From Streptomyces purpureus (lineage in GTDB: Bacteria > Actinomycetota > Actinomycetes > Streptomycetales > Streptomycetaceae): a stretch of DNA of 64,000 nt. The position numbers were made by a program, and so were the translations under genes. The notes below the pieces were generated by a model that ran no database searches, was not told where the DNA came from, and saw only the letters and a program-made list of their open reading frames with translations. Positions 14,593-22,919 of this stretch are shown one piece after another. The stretch's first letter is position 1. The number at the start of each line of letters is the position of its first letter. The stretch lies in NCBI RefSeq assembly GCF_014648195.1, contig NZ_BMQQ01000028.1:1-64000 (forward strand). Reading direction: 5' to 3'.

Positions 14593-16149
14593 TCAGCCCA
14601 GGAGGCCGCCGATCGGGTTGCGGCTGTCGCCGCCGGTCGAGCCGCCGTCACCGGAGCCGCCGCCCGTGTTGCCGCCGCCGGACGAACCGCCCGAGCCGCC
14701 GCCCGAGCTGCCCGAGGAGGACGGGCCGGCGCTGGTCGCCCGCGGGGGCGCCGGCTGGGTCTGCTGGGGCGAGCTGGCGCCCTGGGTGGCGCTGGGGCGC
14801 GTACCGCCCTCGATGCGGCCCGTCTCGCGGACCGTGCCCTCCGGGGAGGGCTTCTCCGTCTTGGGGCTCTCGGCGGTCTCCGAGGCGGAGGGCTTGGGCC
14901 GCTTCGAGGAGGGGGCCTCGGAGGACGGGCTGCGCCGGCCCGGCTCCTGCGGCAGCGGCTGTCCGGGCAGGTGGTTGACCGGGTCTTCGTCGGGTCCGGG
15001 GACGGTCACCATCTCCGTGGACCGTACGGCTCCACCGAGCACGGAACCGACGAGCAGGGTCAGGCCGACGACCACCGCGGCGACGAGCGAACCGCGGCGC
15101 AGGACACGCCGGCGCAGGTCCCAGAGCTGGGAGCGGGGGCCGAGGGTGCGCCAGGCCTCGCCCGCGAGGCGGCCGTCGATGGAGTAGACGGGAGCGCCCG
15201 CGATGATCAGCGGGGACCAGGCGGCGAGGTAGATGATGTCGGGCGCGTCGTAGACCGGGACGGTCTTCCAGCTGACCGTGAGGATCAGCGCGGCGGAGAG
15301 CAGGGCGCCGATGACGGCGGCGACCCGCTGCCAGAGGCCGAGGACGGTGAGGACGCCGACGACGACCTGCAGGAAGGCGATGGTCAGTCCGGCGCCGACG
15401 GGGTGCTGGAGGGCGAAGTCCCGCAGGGGTTCGGCGAGGGTCCAGGGGTGGAGCGAGTTGAGCCACTTCACCATCGAGCCGCGTTCGCCGCCGTCGAAGT
15501 AGACGGGATCGCAGAGCTTGCCCATGCCGGCGTAGATGGAGATGAAGCCGAGGAAGACGCGCAGCGGGAGCAGGACGACGCCGAGGTTCATGCGGCGCCC
15601 GGGGTAGTAGGCGTGCCGGACGGGGTCGTTGCCGTGGCGCTGGCGGCGTACTTCGAAGCCCTCGTCCTCGTCGGGCTCCTGCTGGTACGACTCGTACGCC
15701 GCGTATTCGTCATAGGCGCTCTCGGCGCGCCGCATCGGCGGCAGCAGGGGTGTGGCGGTGGTCGGCGCGGTCCGGCCGGCGGGGACCACGGGGTTCTCCA
15801 TGGTCTCGGCGGAGAGGTCGAGGCGCGGGATGACCTGCGTGGAGCCCGCGTCGAGGGTGCCGACCGCGGTGTTCTCCCGGACGGCCTGGAGCAGTCCCGT
15901 GGCACCGGGGTCTCCGGGGGCGGAGCGGCCGCTCCATACGACGGGGGCTCTGCGTCGCCCGGCACCGGCTCCGGTGAGGCTGGCGGTACGGGCGCCCGCG
16001 GGGATCTTCGGCTTGTGGGCCGGGGCTAGCTGGACGCGGAAACTGGCGTGGTTCACGATGACCTGCGCGGGATCGCAATGCACCTTGACCATGCTCAGCG
16101 CAGGCTGATCGTCGAACCCCGGCCGGGGCGTTCTGGTGTCCACACTCAT
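14593..16149 (-). CDS. DoxX-family membrane protein with long low-complexity tail
   Basis: 518 residues in three parts. The cytosolic N-terminus (1-185) is Pro/Arg-rich and includes an acidic Tyr/Glu patch (YDEYAAYESYQQEPDEDEG). The central DoxX-like domain has helices near 190-208, 252-272, 275-293 and 303-320 and contains the YAGMGKL motif. A further helix at 354-373 leads to an extracytoplasmic Ser/Gly/Pro-rich tail (380-518). DoxX proteins are linked to thiol/redox membrane complexes (SseA/SodA in mycobacteria), but the role here is unknown. The extended ends are characteristic of Streptomyces homologues. Confidence 0.85.
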   Translation of the reverse strand: MSVDTRTPRPGFDDQPALSMVKVHCDPAQVIVNHASFRVQLAPAHKPKIPAGARTASLTGAGAGRRRAPVVWSGRSAPGDPGATGLLQAVRENTAVGTLDAGSTQVIPRLDLSAETMENPVVPAGRTAPTTATPLLPPMRRAESAYDEYAAYESYQQEPDEDEGFEVRRQRHGNDPVRHAYYPGRRMNLGVVLLPLRVFLGFISIYAGMGKLCDPVYFDGGERGSMVKWLNSLHPWTLAEPLRDFALQHPVGAGLTIAFLQVVVGVLTVLGLWQRVAAVIGALLSAALILTVSWKTVPVYDAPDIIYLAAWSPLIIAGAPVYSIDGRLAGEAWRTLGPRSQLWDLRRRVLRRGSLVAAVVVGLTLLVGSVLGGAVRSTEMVTVPGPDEDPVNHLPGQPLPQEPGRRSPSSEAPSSKRPKPSASETAESPKTEKPSPEGTVRETGRIEGGTRPSATQGASSPQQTQPAPPRATSAGPSSSGSSGGGSGGSSGGGNTGGGSGDGGSTGGDSRNPIGGLLG

Positions 16150-16231
16150 CTAACCGAGTGACGCGGGTTTAGGACACTGCCTTGACGGCCGGTAAATGTC
16201 CGAGACCCGTCAAGATCGCCGGACATGGGAA

Positions 16232-16272
16232 AGGGCCCTGATCAGAGCGGTGTCCGCGCCGATCAGGGCCCT
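16232..16272 (-). terminator. Terminator after the RNA methyltransferase
   Basis: AGGGCCCTGATC pairs with GATCAGGGCCCT, a 12-bp perfect stem with a 17-base loop, just beyond the stop of the TrmH-family gene. Confidence 0.75.
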
Positions 16273-16288
16273 GTTCCGGGGCCGGGGC

Positions 16289-17248
16289 TCAGCCCTTGCG
16301 GCGCCGGGCGACCTCGTAGAGGACGATGCCGGCGGCGACGCCGGCGTTCAGCGACTCGGCGCCACCGGGCATGGCGATCCGGACGCGGTAGTCGCAGGTC
16401 TCGCCGACGAGGCGGCCGAGGCCCTTGCCCTCGCTGCCGATGACGATGACGACCGGGCCGTCGAGCGCCTCCAGGTCCTCGACGGTGTGCTCGCCGTTGG
16501 CGGCGAGGCCGACGACGGTGAGGCCTTCCTTCTGGAAGCCCTCCAGCGCGCGGGTGAGGTTGGTGACGCGGGAGACCGGGGTCCGGGCGGCGGTGCCGGC
16601 CGAGGACTTCCAGGCACCGGCGGTCATGCCGGCCGCGCGGCGCTCGGGGACGACGACGCCGTGGCCGCCGAAGGCGGAGACGGAGCGGACGATGGCGCCG
16701 AGGTTGCGCGGGTCGGTGACGCCGTCGAGGGCGACGATCAGCGGGTCCTCGTGGGCGTCGTAGGCAGCGGCGGTGAGGTCCTCGGGGTGCGCGTACTCGT
16801 ACGGCGGGACCTGGAGGACGAGGCCCTGGTGGTTGAGGCCGTTGGTCATCCGGTCGAGCTCGGGGCGGGGGGCCTCCATCAGGTGGATGTTGCCGCGCTC
16901 GCCGGCGAGCTTGAGCACGTCACGGACGCGCTCGTCGTTGTCGATGAACTGCTGGACGTACAGCGTCGTCGCCGGGACGCCGTCGCGCAGGGCCTCGAAG
17001 ACGGGGTTGCGGCCGACGACCATCTCGGAGGTGCCCTTGGGGCCGCCGCGGCGCGGGGCCGGGCGGCGGTGGGCGGCCTGCTTGGCCTGGGCGTTGGCGA
17101 TGCGGTTCTTCTTGTGTCCCTTACGGGCGGAGGCGGGCGGCGTGGGTCCCTTGCCCTCGAGGCCCTTGCGCCGCTGGCCACCGCTGCCGACCGTCGCGCC
17201 CTTCTTGTTGGACGTGCGGCGGTTCCTGCGCTGGCTGTTCCCGGCCAT
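16289..17248 (-). CDS. rlmB: TrmH/SpoU-family 23S rRNA 2'-O-ribose methyltransferase
   Basis: A 319-residue SPOUT methyltransferase. A Lys/Arg-rich N-terminal tail (about 1-75) precedes the substrate-binding domain (NPVFEALRDG). The SPOUT motifs are ALDGVTDPRNLGAIVRS (motif 1), VIVIGSEGKGLGRL (motif 2) and RIAMPGGAESLNAGVAAGI (motif 3), forming the knotted SAM site. This suits RlmB-type methylation of 23S rRNA G2251, although the specificity is inferred. The start is placed at MAGNSQRRN; a start nine codons earlier has less support. It follows cysS in the same direction after about 100 bp. Confidence 0.9.
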   Translation of the reverse strand: MAGNSQRRNRRTSNKKGATVGSGGQRRKGLEGKGPTPPASARKGHKKNRIANAQAKQAAHRRPAPRRGGPKGTSEMVVGRNPVFEALRDGVPATTLYVQQFIDNDERVRDVLKLAGERGNIHLMEAPRPELDRMTNGLNHQGLVLQVPPYEYAHPEDLTAAAYDAHEDPLIVALDGVTDPRNLGAIVRSVSAFGGHGVVVPERRAAGMTAGAWKSSAGTAARTPVSRVTNLTRALEGFQKEGLTVVGLAANGEHTVEDLEALDGPVVIVIGSEGKGLGRLVGETCDYRVRIAMPGGAESLNAGVAAGIVLYEVARRRKG

Positions 17249-17348
17249 GACTACCTGTTTCCTGTGAATCTCCATCTACACGTATATGTAGATCGTACGT
17301 TTATGAGCGTGTGCCGCCCGGCCTGCCGAGCGGCACATCAGTGGCGGC

Positions 17349-18752
17349 TCAGCGGCCGCCCAGCGTCCACCGGGGCCCGTCGGGGCTGTCCTCGATGGCG
17401 AGGCCGGACTGGTTGAGCTGGTCGCGGATGGCGTCCGCCGTCGCCCAGTCCTTGCGCTCCCGGGCCGCCTCGCGCTGCTGGAGCACCAGGCGTACGAGGC
17501 TGTCGACGACGCCGTGCAGATCCTCACCGCGGTCGGCCTCGCCGGCCCACTGGGGGTCGAGCGGGTCCAGGCCGAGGACGCCGAGCATGGCCCGTACCTC
17601 GGCGAGGCGGGCGATGGCCTCGTCCTTGTCGTCGGCGGCCAGGGCGCTGTTGCCCTGGCGGACGGTGGTGTGGATGACGGCGAGCGCCTGCGGGACGCCC
17701 AGGTCGTCGTCCATGGCCTCGGCGAAGACCGGCGGGACCTCCGCCGACGGCTCGACGGGGCCGCCCGCCTTCTCGACGACGCGCTGGATGAAGCCCTCGA
17801 TCCGCGCGAACGCGGACTCGGCCTCGCGTAGGGCCTCCTCGCTGTACTCGATCATCGACCGGTAGTGCGGGGTGCCCAGGTAGTAGCGGAGCACGATCGG
17901 GCGCCAGTGCTTGACCATCTCGGAGACCAGCACCGAGTTGCCGAGCGACTTCGACATCTTCTCGCCGCTCATGGTGACCCAGGCGTTGTGCACCCAGTAC
18001 GAGGCGAAGTCGTCGCCGTAGGCCTTGGCCTGGGCGATCTCGTTCTCGTGGTGGGGGAAGATCAGGTCGAGGCCGCCGCCGTGGATGTCGAAGGCGGAGC
18101 CGAGGTACTTGTGGGCCATGGCCGAGCACTCCAGGTGCCAGCCAGGCCGGCCCCTGCCCCACGGCGTCTCCCAGTCGGGCTCGCCCGGCTTGGTCGCCTT
18201 CCACATCGCGAAGTCACGCGGGTCGCGCTTGCCGGTGATGCCCTCCTCGGCGGGCTGGCGCAGGTCGTCGATGTCCTGGTTGGACAGCGCCAGATAGCCG
18301 GGGAAGGACCGCACGTCGAAGTAGACGCTGCCGTCCGCCTCGTAGGCGTGGCCGCGCTCGATGAGGCCGCGCATCATCTCGACCATCTCGGTGACATGGC
18401 CGGTCGCGCGGGGCTCGTACGTGGGCGGCAGGCAACCGAGCACGTCATAGCCGGAGTTGAAGGCGCGCTCGTTCTCGTAGCCGATGGACCACCAGGGGCG
18501 GCCCTGGTCGCCGGACTTCGCGATGATCTTGTCGTCGATGTCGGTGACGTTGCGGACGAAGGTGACGTCGTAGCCGCGGTACTCGAACCAGCGGCGCATG
18601 ATGTCGAAGTTCAGGCCGGAGCGGATGTGCCCGATGTGCGGGGCCGCCTGCACGGTGGCGCCACAGAGGTAGATCGAGACGCAGCCCGGTGTGAGCGGGA
18701 TGAAATCACGGATCTGCCGGGCGCTGGTGTCGTACAGGCGAATAGTCACCAC
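17349..18752 (-). CDS. cysS: Cysteinyl-tRNA synthetase
   Basis: A 467-residue class I synthetase that charges tRNA-Cys. HIGH is at 39-42 and KMSKS at 265-269. The zinc ligands that select cysteine are Cys30, Cys209 (LECSAM), His234 (FPHHENE) and Glu238. A C-terminal anticodon-binding domain ends with the DWATADAIRDQL helix. Length and motifs are complete. It distinguishes itself from the MshC ligase paralogue of mycothiol synthesis by the long C-terminal domain. It lies downstream of ispD-ispF and upstream of the rRNA methyltransferase, the usual actinobacterial order. Confidence 0.97.
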   Translation of the reverse strand: MVTIRLYDTSARQIRDFIPLTPGCVSIYLCGATVQAAPHIGHIRSGLNFDIMRRWFEYRGYDVTFVRNVTDIDDKIIAKSGDQGRPWWSIGYENERAFNSGYDVLGCLPPTYEPRATGHVTEMVEMMRGLIERGHAYEADGSVYFDVRSFPGYLALSNQDIDDLRQPAEEGITGKRDPRDFAMWKATKPGEPDWETPWGRGRPGWHLECSAMAHKYLGSAFDIHGGGLDLIFPHHENEIAQAKAYGDDFASYWVHNAWVTMSGEKMSKSLGNSVLVSEMVKHWRPIVLRYYLGTPHYRSMIEYSEEALREAESAFARIEGFIQRVVEKAGGPVEPSAEVPPVFAEAMDDDLGVPQALAVIHTTVRQGNSALAADDKDEAIARLAEVRAMLGVLGLDPLDPQWAGEADRGEDLHGVVDSLVRLVLQQREAARERKDWATADAIRDQLNQSGLAIEDSPDGPRWTLGGR

Positions 18753-18777
18753 TCCAGGGTAGTGGGCCCATAGCAGT

Positions 18778-18814
18778 GCCCCGCGACCCTTCCGCGGTCA
18801 CGGGGCGCTTTTTT
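18778..18814 (+). terminator. Plus-oriented hairpin with T6 tract, no plus-strand gene before it
   Basis: GCCCCG-C-GACC pairs with GGTC-A-CGGGGC (one internal mismatch, 7-base loop), followed at once by GC and six T. It resembles an intrinsic terminator but points against cysS and ispF, which are on the minus strand. Confidence 0.6.
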
Positions 18815-18880
18815 CGGAACTCCCGGGCGCCCGGGGCGTGGCGTACGGGCCCCAGGGTTGTCGCGCACAGGCCCGGGGGC

Positions 18881-19378
18881 TCAGGCCGTACGCACCACGA
18901 GCGCCGTGGCGATGGCGGCGAGGCCCTCGGCGCGGCCGGTGAGACCGAGCCCGTCGGTGGTCGTGCCGGAGACGGACACGGGCGCGCCGACCGCGGCGCT
19001 GAGCGCCTTCTGCGCCTCGTCACGCCGCTTGCCGACCTTCGGCCGTACGCCGATGACCTGGACGGCGACGTTGCCGATCTCGAACCCCTCGGCGCGGACG
19101 ATCCGGGCGGCCTCGGCGAGGAGCGTGACACCGGAGGCACCGGACCACTCAGGGCGGGAGGTGCCGAAGTGGGCACCGAGGTCACCGATTCCGGCGGCGG
19201 AGAAGAGCGCGTCGCAGGCGGCGTGGGCGGCGACGTCGCCGTCGGAGTGCCCGGCGAGCCCGTACCCGTCGTTCTCGGGGCCGTCCCAGAGCAGTCCGGC
19301 GCACCACAGCTCGCGGCCCTGCTCGAAGGCGTGCACGTCCGTACCGATGCCCACGAGGGGCAGGCTGCTAGAAGCCAT
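18881..19378 (-). CDS. ispF: 2-C-methyl-D-erythritol 2,4-cyclodiphosphate synthase
   Basis: A 165-residue trimeric enzyme of the MEP isoprenoid pathway that cyclises CDP-ME 2-phosphate to MEcPP. The metal site is GTDVHAF (Asp14, His16) with His44 in GHSDGDV. The C-terminus has [14 protein letters not shown]. The start ATG 19378 lies inside the end of ispD (11-bp overlap), indicating translational coupling. Complete and typical. Confidence 0.96.
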   Translation of the reverse strand: MASSSLPLVGIGTDVHAFEQGRELWCAGLLWDGPENDGYGLAGHSDGDVAAHAACDALFSAAGIGDLGAHFGTSRPEWSGASGVTLLAEAARIVRAEGFEIGNVAVQVIGVRPKVGKRRDEAQKALSAAVGAPVSVSGTTTDGLGLTGRAEGLAAIATALVVRTA

Positions 19379-20105
19379 CGTTGGCCCTCCTGCGGGCGAG
19401 AACCGCCTCGGCGAGTACGAGATCCAGCGGCCGCGTGACCTTGAAGGCCTCTTCGTGGCCGGGGACGACGACGACCTGGAGGCCGAGCTGCTCCACCATG
19501 CTCGCGTCGTCGGTGACGTTGTCCCTGACGGTCGCGTGGGCGCGCACGAGCGTGTCGCGCTCGAAGCCCTGCGGGGTCTGCACCGCCCGCAGCAGGGACC
19601 GCTCGGGGGTGGCGACGACCGGCTCCGGCTCGCCCTTCTCGCCCGGCTGGACCTGCTTGACGGTGTCCGCGAGCGGCAGCGCCGGGACGACGGCCAGGGC
19701 GCCGTCCCGTACGGCCTCGATGACCGCGTCGACGGTGTCGACGGGAACGAGGGGCCGCGCGGCGTCATGGACGAGGACGGTCGTGATGGCGTCGGGGAGC
19801 GCTTCGAGCCCGAGGCGCACGGAGTCCTGACGGGTCTGACCGCCCGGGACCACGAGGTAGTCCGTGCGCTCGGGCAGGGCGTGGGTGTCGAGGAGGTTCT
19901 TGACCTCGCCGGCCCCGTCGGGCGGGGCGACCACGACCACGAGCGAGACGGCGCGGGAGGCCGCCATCGCGCGCACGGCGTGAATGAGCATGGGGGTGCC
20001 GTTCAGCGCGCGGAGCGCCTTGGGGGCGCCCGGGCCCAGGCGTACGCCCCGGCCGGCCGCGGGGATCACCGCGGCGGTGCGGGCAGGGCGCGTTTCGTCT
20101 GACAT
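19368..20105 (-). CDS. ispD: 2-C-methyl-D-erythritol 4-phosphate cytidylyltransferase
   Basis: A 245-residue enzyme of the MEP pathway that makes CDP-ME from MEP and CTP. The CTP-binding motif is [13 protein letters not shown] at about 12-24, then [14 protein letters not shown], and TPQGF near 175. It is the first gene of the ispD-ispF pair and overlaps ispF. The cdnL gene lies 278 bp upstream on the same strand and may be transcribed separately. Confidence 0.95.
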   Translation of the reverse strand: MSDETRPARTAAVIPAAGRGVRLGPGAPKALRALNGTPMLIHAVRAMAASRAVSLVVVVAPPDGAGEVKNLLDTHALPERTDYLVVPGGQTRQDSVRLGLEALPDAITTVLVHDAARPLVPVDTVDAVIEAVRDGALAVVPALPLADTVKQVQPGEKGEPEPVVATPERSLLRAVQTPQGFERDTLVRAHATVRDNVTDDASMVEQLGLQVVVVPGHEEAFKVTRPLDLVLAEAVLARRRANDGF

Positions 20106-20151
20106 CGGTTGCTCTCCGGCAGGTTTGTTCGCTCGGCCGACGTGGGTATGG

Positions 20152-20188
20152 CCTTGGGGGCAACCCCCGGCCGAAGGTTGGGGGAAGG
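20152..20188. repeat. Dispersed palindromic element, copy 1
   Basis: CCTTGGGGG, then CAACCCCC, a GGCCGAAGG linker and TTGGGGGAAGG. CCCCC and GGGGG arms can pair and CCTT/AAGG flank the whole. A related element occurs at 30481-30514. It lies in the 278-bp gap between ispD and cdnL, which otherwise shows no gene. Confidence 0.65.
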
Positions 20189-20383
20189 CCGGGCACGGCG
20201 CCCTTGACCGGACCCTTCCGTGACACTGGTTGAGACCAGCTGCGCCAACGGCCCGCCCGGCACGCGAGGGGTGGTTTCAGGGGAGTGATACGCAGACCGG
20301 TGCAGACATGCCGCAGCGCCCGGCGACAGGGCTGCGTTCACAGCTTGTCAGCGGGCACCGCGGCATTGGCCTATTGACCTGCG

Positions 20384-20866
20384 TCAGGACGCGAGGACCT
20401 CGTCGAGCAGGGCCTCGGCCTTGTCCTCGTTCGTGTTCTCCGCGAGGGCCAGCTCGCTCACCAGGATCTGCCGAGCCTTGGCGAGCATCCGCTTCTCACC
20501 TGCGGAAAGTCCGCGCTCGCGCTCCCGGCGCCAGAGGTCGCGTACTACTTCGGCGACCTTGATGACATCGCCGGAGGCGAGCTTCTCGAGATTTGCCTTG
20601 TAGCGACGGGACCAGTTCGTCGGCTCTTCGGCGTACGGCGCGCGCAGCACCTCGAAGACCCGGTCCAGCCCGTCCTGACCGACCACATCGCGCACACCGA
20701 CGAACTCCGCATTGTCCGCGGGCACACGTACCGTCAAGTCGCCCTGGGCGACCTTGAGCACCAAGTAGGTCTTGTCCACGCCTTTGATCTGGCGAGTTTC
20801 GATGGCCTCGATCAGCGCGGCCCCGTGATGGGGATAGACCACGGTGTCGCCAACCTTGAACGTCAT
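20384..20866 (-). CDS. cdnL: CarD/CdnL-family RNA polymerase-binding regulator
   Basis: 160 residues. The N-terminal RNA polymerase-interaction (Tudor-like) domain is about 1-60 ([20 protein letters not shown]). The all-helical C-terminal DNA-binding domain includes [17 protein letters not shown], the Trp that wedges the -10 upstream edge, and [18 protein letters not shown]. CdnL/CarD stabilises open complexes at sigma-A (HrdB) promoters and is essential in mycobacteria. Its place next to ispD-ispF-cysS is conserved in actinobacteria. It has a long divergent upstream region. Confidence 0.95.
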   Translation of the reverse strand: MTFKVGDTVVYPHHGAALIEAIETRQIKGVDKTYLVLKVAQGDLTVRVPADNAEFVGVRDVVGQDGLDRVFEVLRAPYAEEPTNWSRRYKANLEKLASGDVIKVAEVVRDLWRRERERGLSAGEKRMLAKARQILVSELALAENTNEDKAEALLDEVLAS

Positions 20867-21440
20867 GTGACAGGTACCCCTTCCGTGGCTATCCAGGGTA
20901 ACACGGATACGGCTTCTTCTGAATGGCGTTTTCGCAGGTCAGGGCATATCTCAGGGCTTGACAACAGCAACCGGAACGTGCTGCGGAGGACTTGCGGAAG
21001 GGGGTATTCGCAGGTCGGAGCCGCTGCACAGGGGGGCGGAAACGCGCACGCTACACACACTTGGCGGGCCTCAGGAGAGGCCGAACGTCCCGTTTTGCCG
21101 GTTCCTACAGGTGATCTTCCCGTACTCCGTTCGGCCGTCGGTCACCCGTACGGATGCATCCTCGCCGAATCTTGGAAATTGATCACCTTGCGATCGCTGA
21201 GTGATCGGGGATGGGTATTCGGGTAACGACGCGGACGGAATGCGGGACGGTTCCTGAATTGATCAAGGCAGTTATGTGAACAGCGGCACAAACGCCGGGG
21301 AGCGGCGTACGGAGCGGCCGTCGCCGCCGCCTTGGGGCGGGTCGGGTGCGGCGGGGGAAGGACGGCTCGGTAACCTGAGCGCGCTGACACAAGCACAGCC
21401 TGTCCAGTCCGTCCCGTACGTCCTAGGAGATGCCGCCGCC
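20867..21440. other. 574-bp divergent intergenic region (cdnL / lipoprotein)
   Basis: No supported gene. The region must hold the cdnL promoter (leftward) and the lipoprotein promoter (rightward). A short palindromic stretch GATCACCTTGCGATCGCTGAGTGATC (21181-21206; arms GATCAC/GTGATC) could be an operator. The base composition is somewhat lower in GC than coding DNA, as expected for promoters. Confidence 0.55.
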
Positions 21441-22121
21441 GTGAGCCGCAGCCTTCGACGCGGCGCCCTCGCCGCCACCGCCATCGTCTTCTCGATCGCC
21501 TCGCTCTCCGCCTGCGGCGCCGGCAACGACGCCCAGACGCTCGGCGTCAAGCCGGACACCGACACCGTCGCGGTGGACGGCGTCAAGATCCAGAACGCCC
21601 TGGTGATCACCCAGCCGAAGGCCGGGGAGGGCCCTGCCGTCGTCTCCGCGACGATCTTCAACAGCGGTCGCGAGGAGCAGACGATCGACTCGATCACTCT
21701 GCCCGGCACCAAGGCCACCGTGAAGCTGACGCCGGCCACGGGCGCGGACGCCGTCACCGTCCCGGCCGGCGGTTCGGTCATCCTCGGCGGCAAGGACAAC
21801 GCCTCCGCGGTCGTCGAGAACGGCAGCGAGGCGGGTCGGGTCGGCGACTTCCAGGAGATCGTCTTCAAGCTGAGCGAGACCGGCGACGTCAAGATGGAGG
21901 CGCTCGTGGTCCCCGCCAAGAGCTACTTCAGTGAGTTCGGCCCCACCGAGGTCCCGCAGCCGACCGCGCCGCAGCCGGGCGCGTCGGGCTCCCCGGCCAC
22001 CGGCGCGAGCAAGCCGGGCAAGCCCGGCGAGCCGGCCGACGACCCGGCGAAGGGCGCCTCCACGGCCCCCTCGGACGCCGCCTCGGCCTCGTCGTCGGCC
22101 TCCCACGGCGCCGGTCACTGA
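21441..22121 (+). CDS. Secreted lipoprotein, unknown function
   Basis: A 226-residue protein from GTG 21441, with AGGAGA about ten bases upstream. The signal peptide RSLRRGALAATAIVFSIASLSAC ends in the lipobox LSAC, so the Cys should be lipidated and the protein anchored outside the membrane. The mature domain (about 30-165) is beta-rich with alternating hydrophobics (VVSATIFNSGREEQTIDSI), of the DUF461/copper-chaperone-like lipoprotein type. A Pro/Ala/Ser-rich tail follows. It converges with phoP. No metal-binding motif is clear, so function is open. Confidence 0.82.
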   Translation: MSRSLRRGALAATAIVFSIASLSACGAGNDAQTLGVKPDTDTVAVDGVKIQNALVITQPKAGEGPAVVSATIFNSGREEQTIDSITLPGTKATVKLTPATGADAVTVPAGGSVILGGKDNASAVVENGSEAGRVGDFQEIVFKLSETGDVKMEALVVPAKSYFSEFGPTEVPQPTAPQPGASGSPATGASKPGKPGEPADDPAKGASTAPSDAASASSSASHGAGH

Positions 22122-22143
22122 TCGCGCGTACGGACACGTACAC

Positions 22144-22189
22144 ATACGGGTGCGCCCCGCCGGTGAAAACCGGCGGGGCGCACCCGTAT
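22144..22189. terminator. Very strong bidirectional terminator (21-bp stem, GAAA loop)
   Basis: The arms 22144-22164 and 22169-22189 are perfectly complementary for 21 bp around the tetraloop GAAA. It lies between the convergent lipoprotein and phoP genes. Confidence 0.95.
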
Positions 22190-22238
22190 GAGGCGGCCTG
22201 GTTCGTAGGGCTTACGAGTAGGGGCCTGGCCGTGAGGT

Positions 22239-22919
22239 CTACGGCTCGAACTTGTAGCCGAGGCCGCGGACCGTGACCAGGTAGCGCGGGGCGCCCGGGT
22301 CCGGCTCGATCTTGGCGCGGAGGCGCTTGACGTGGACGTCGAGGGTCTTGGTGTCGCCGACGTAGTCCGCGCCCCACACCCGGTCGATGAGCTGCATACG
22401 GGTCAGCACGCGGCCCGCGTTGCGCAGCAGCATCTCCAGCAGGTCGAACTCCTTCAGCGGGAGGTCGACCTTGCCGCCCGAGACGGTGACGACATGGCGG
22501 TCCACGTCCATCCGGACCGGGCCCGCCTCCAGGGCGGCCGGGGTGACCTCCTCCGGCTCGCCGCGGCGGCGCAGGACGGCGCGGATGCGGGCGACCAGCT
22601 CTCGCGAGGAGAAGGGCTTGGTGACGTAGTCGTCGGCTCCTATCTCCAGGCCGACGACCTTGTCGATCTCGCTGTCCTTGGCGGTCACCATGATGACCGG
22701 GACGTTGGAGCGCCCGCGCAGCTGCCGGCAGACCTCCGTACCGGGCAGCCCGGGGAGCATCAGGTCGAGCAGGACGAGGTCGGCACCGTTGCGCTCGAAC
22801 TCGTCGAGGCCGTCGGGCCCGGTGGCCGCCACGGCGACCTCGAAGCCCTCCTTACGGAGCATGTAGGAAAGGGCGTCGCTGAAGGATTCCTCATCCTCGA
22901 CGACAAGCACTCGGGTCAC
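22239..22919 (-). CDS. phoP: Phosphate response regulator PhoP
   Basis: A 226-residue OmpR-family regulator. The receiver has acidic residues Glu8/Asp9/Glu10, phospho-acceptor Asp52 (LLDLMLPG), Thr79 and Lys101 (VTKPFSSREL). The winged helix (about 130-225) carries LPLKEFDLLEMLLRN and TLDVHVKRLRAKIE. It activates or represses phosphate-starvation genes by binding 11-bp PHO-box direct repeats. It overlaps phoR by 4 bp (ATGA), with phoR upstream. The divergent phoU and the PHO boxes between confirm the assignment. Confidence 0.97.
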   Translation of the reverse strand: MTRVLVVEDEESFSDALSYMLRKEGFEVAVAATGPDGLDEFERNGADLVLLDLMLPGLPGTEVCRQLRGRSNVPVIMVTAKDSEIDKVVGLEIGADDYVTKPFSSRELVARIRAVLRRRGEPEEVTPAALEAGPVRMDVDRHVVTVSGGKVDLPLKEFDLLEMLLRNAGRVLTRMQLIDRVWGADYVGDTKTLDVHVKRLRAKIEPDPGAPRYLVTVRGLGYKFEP

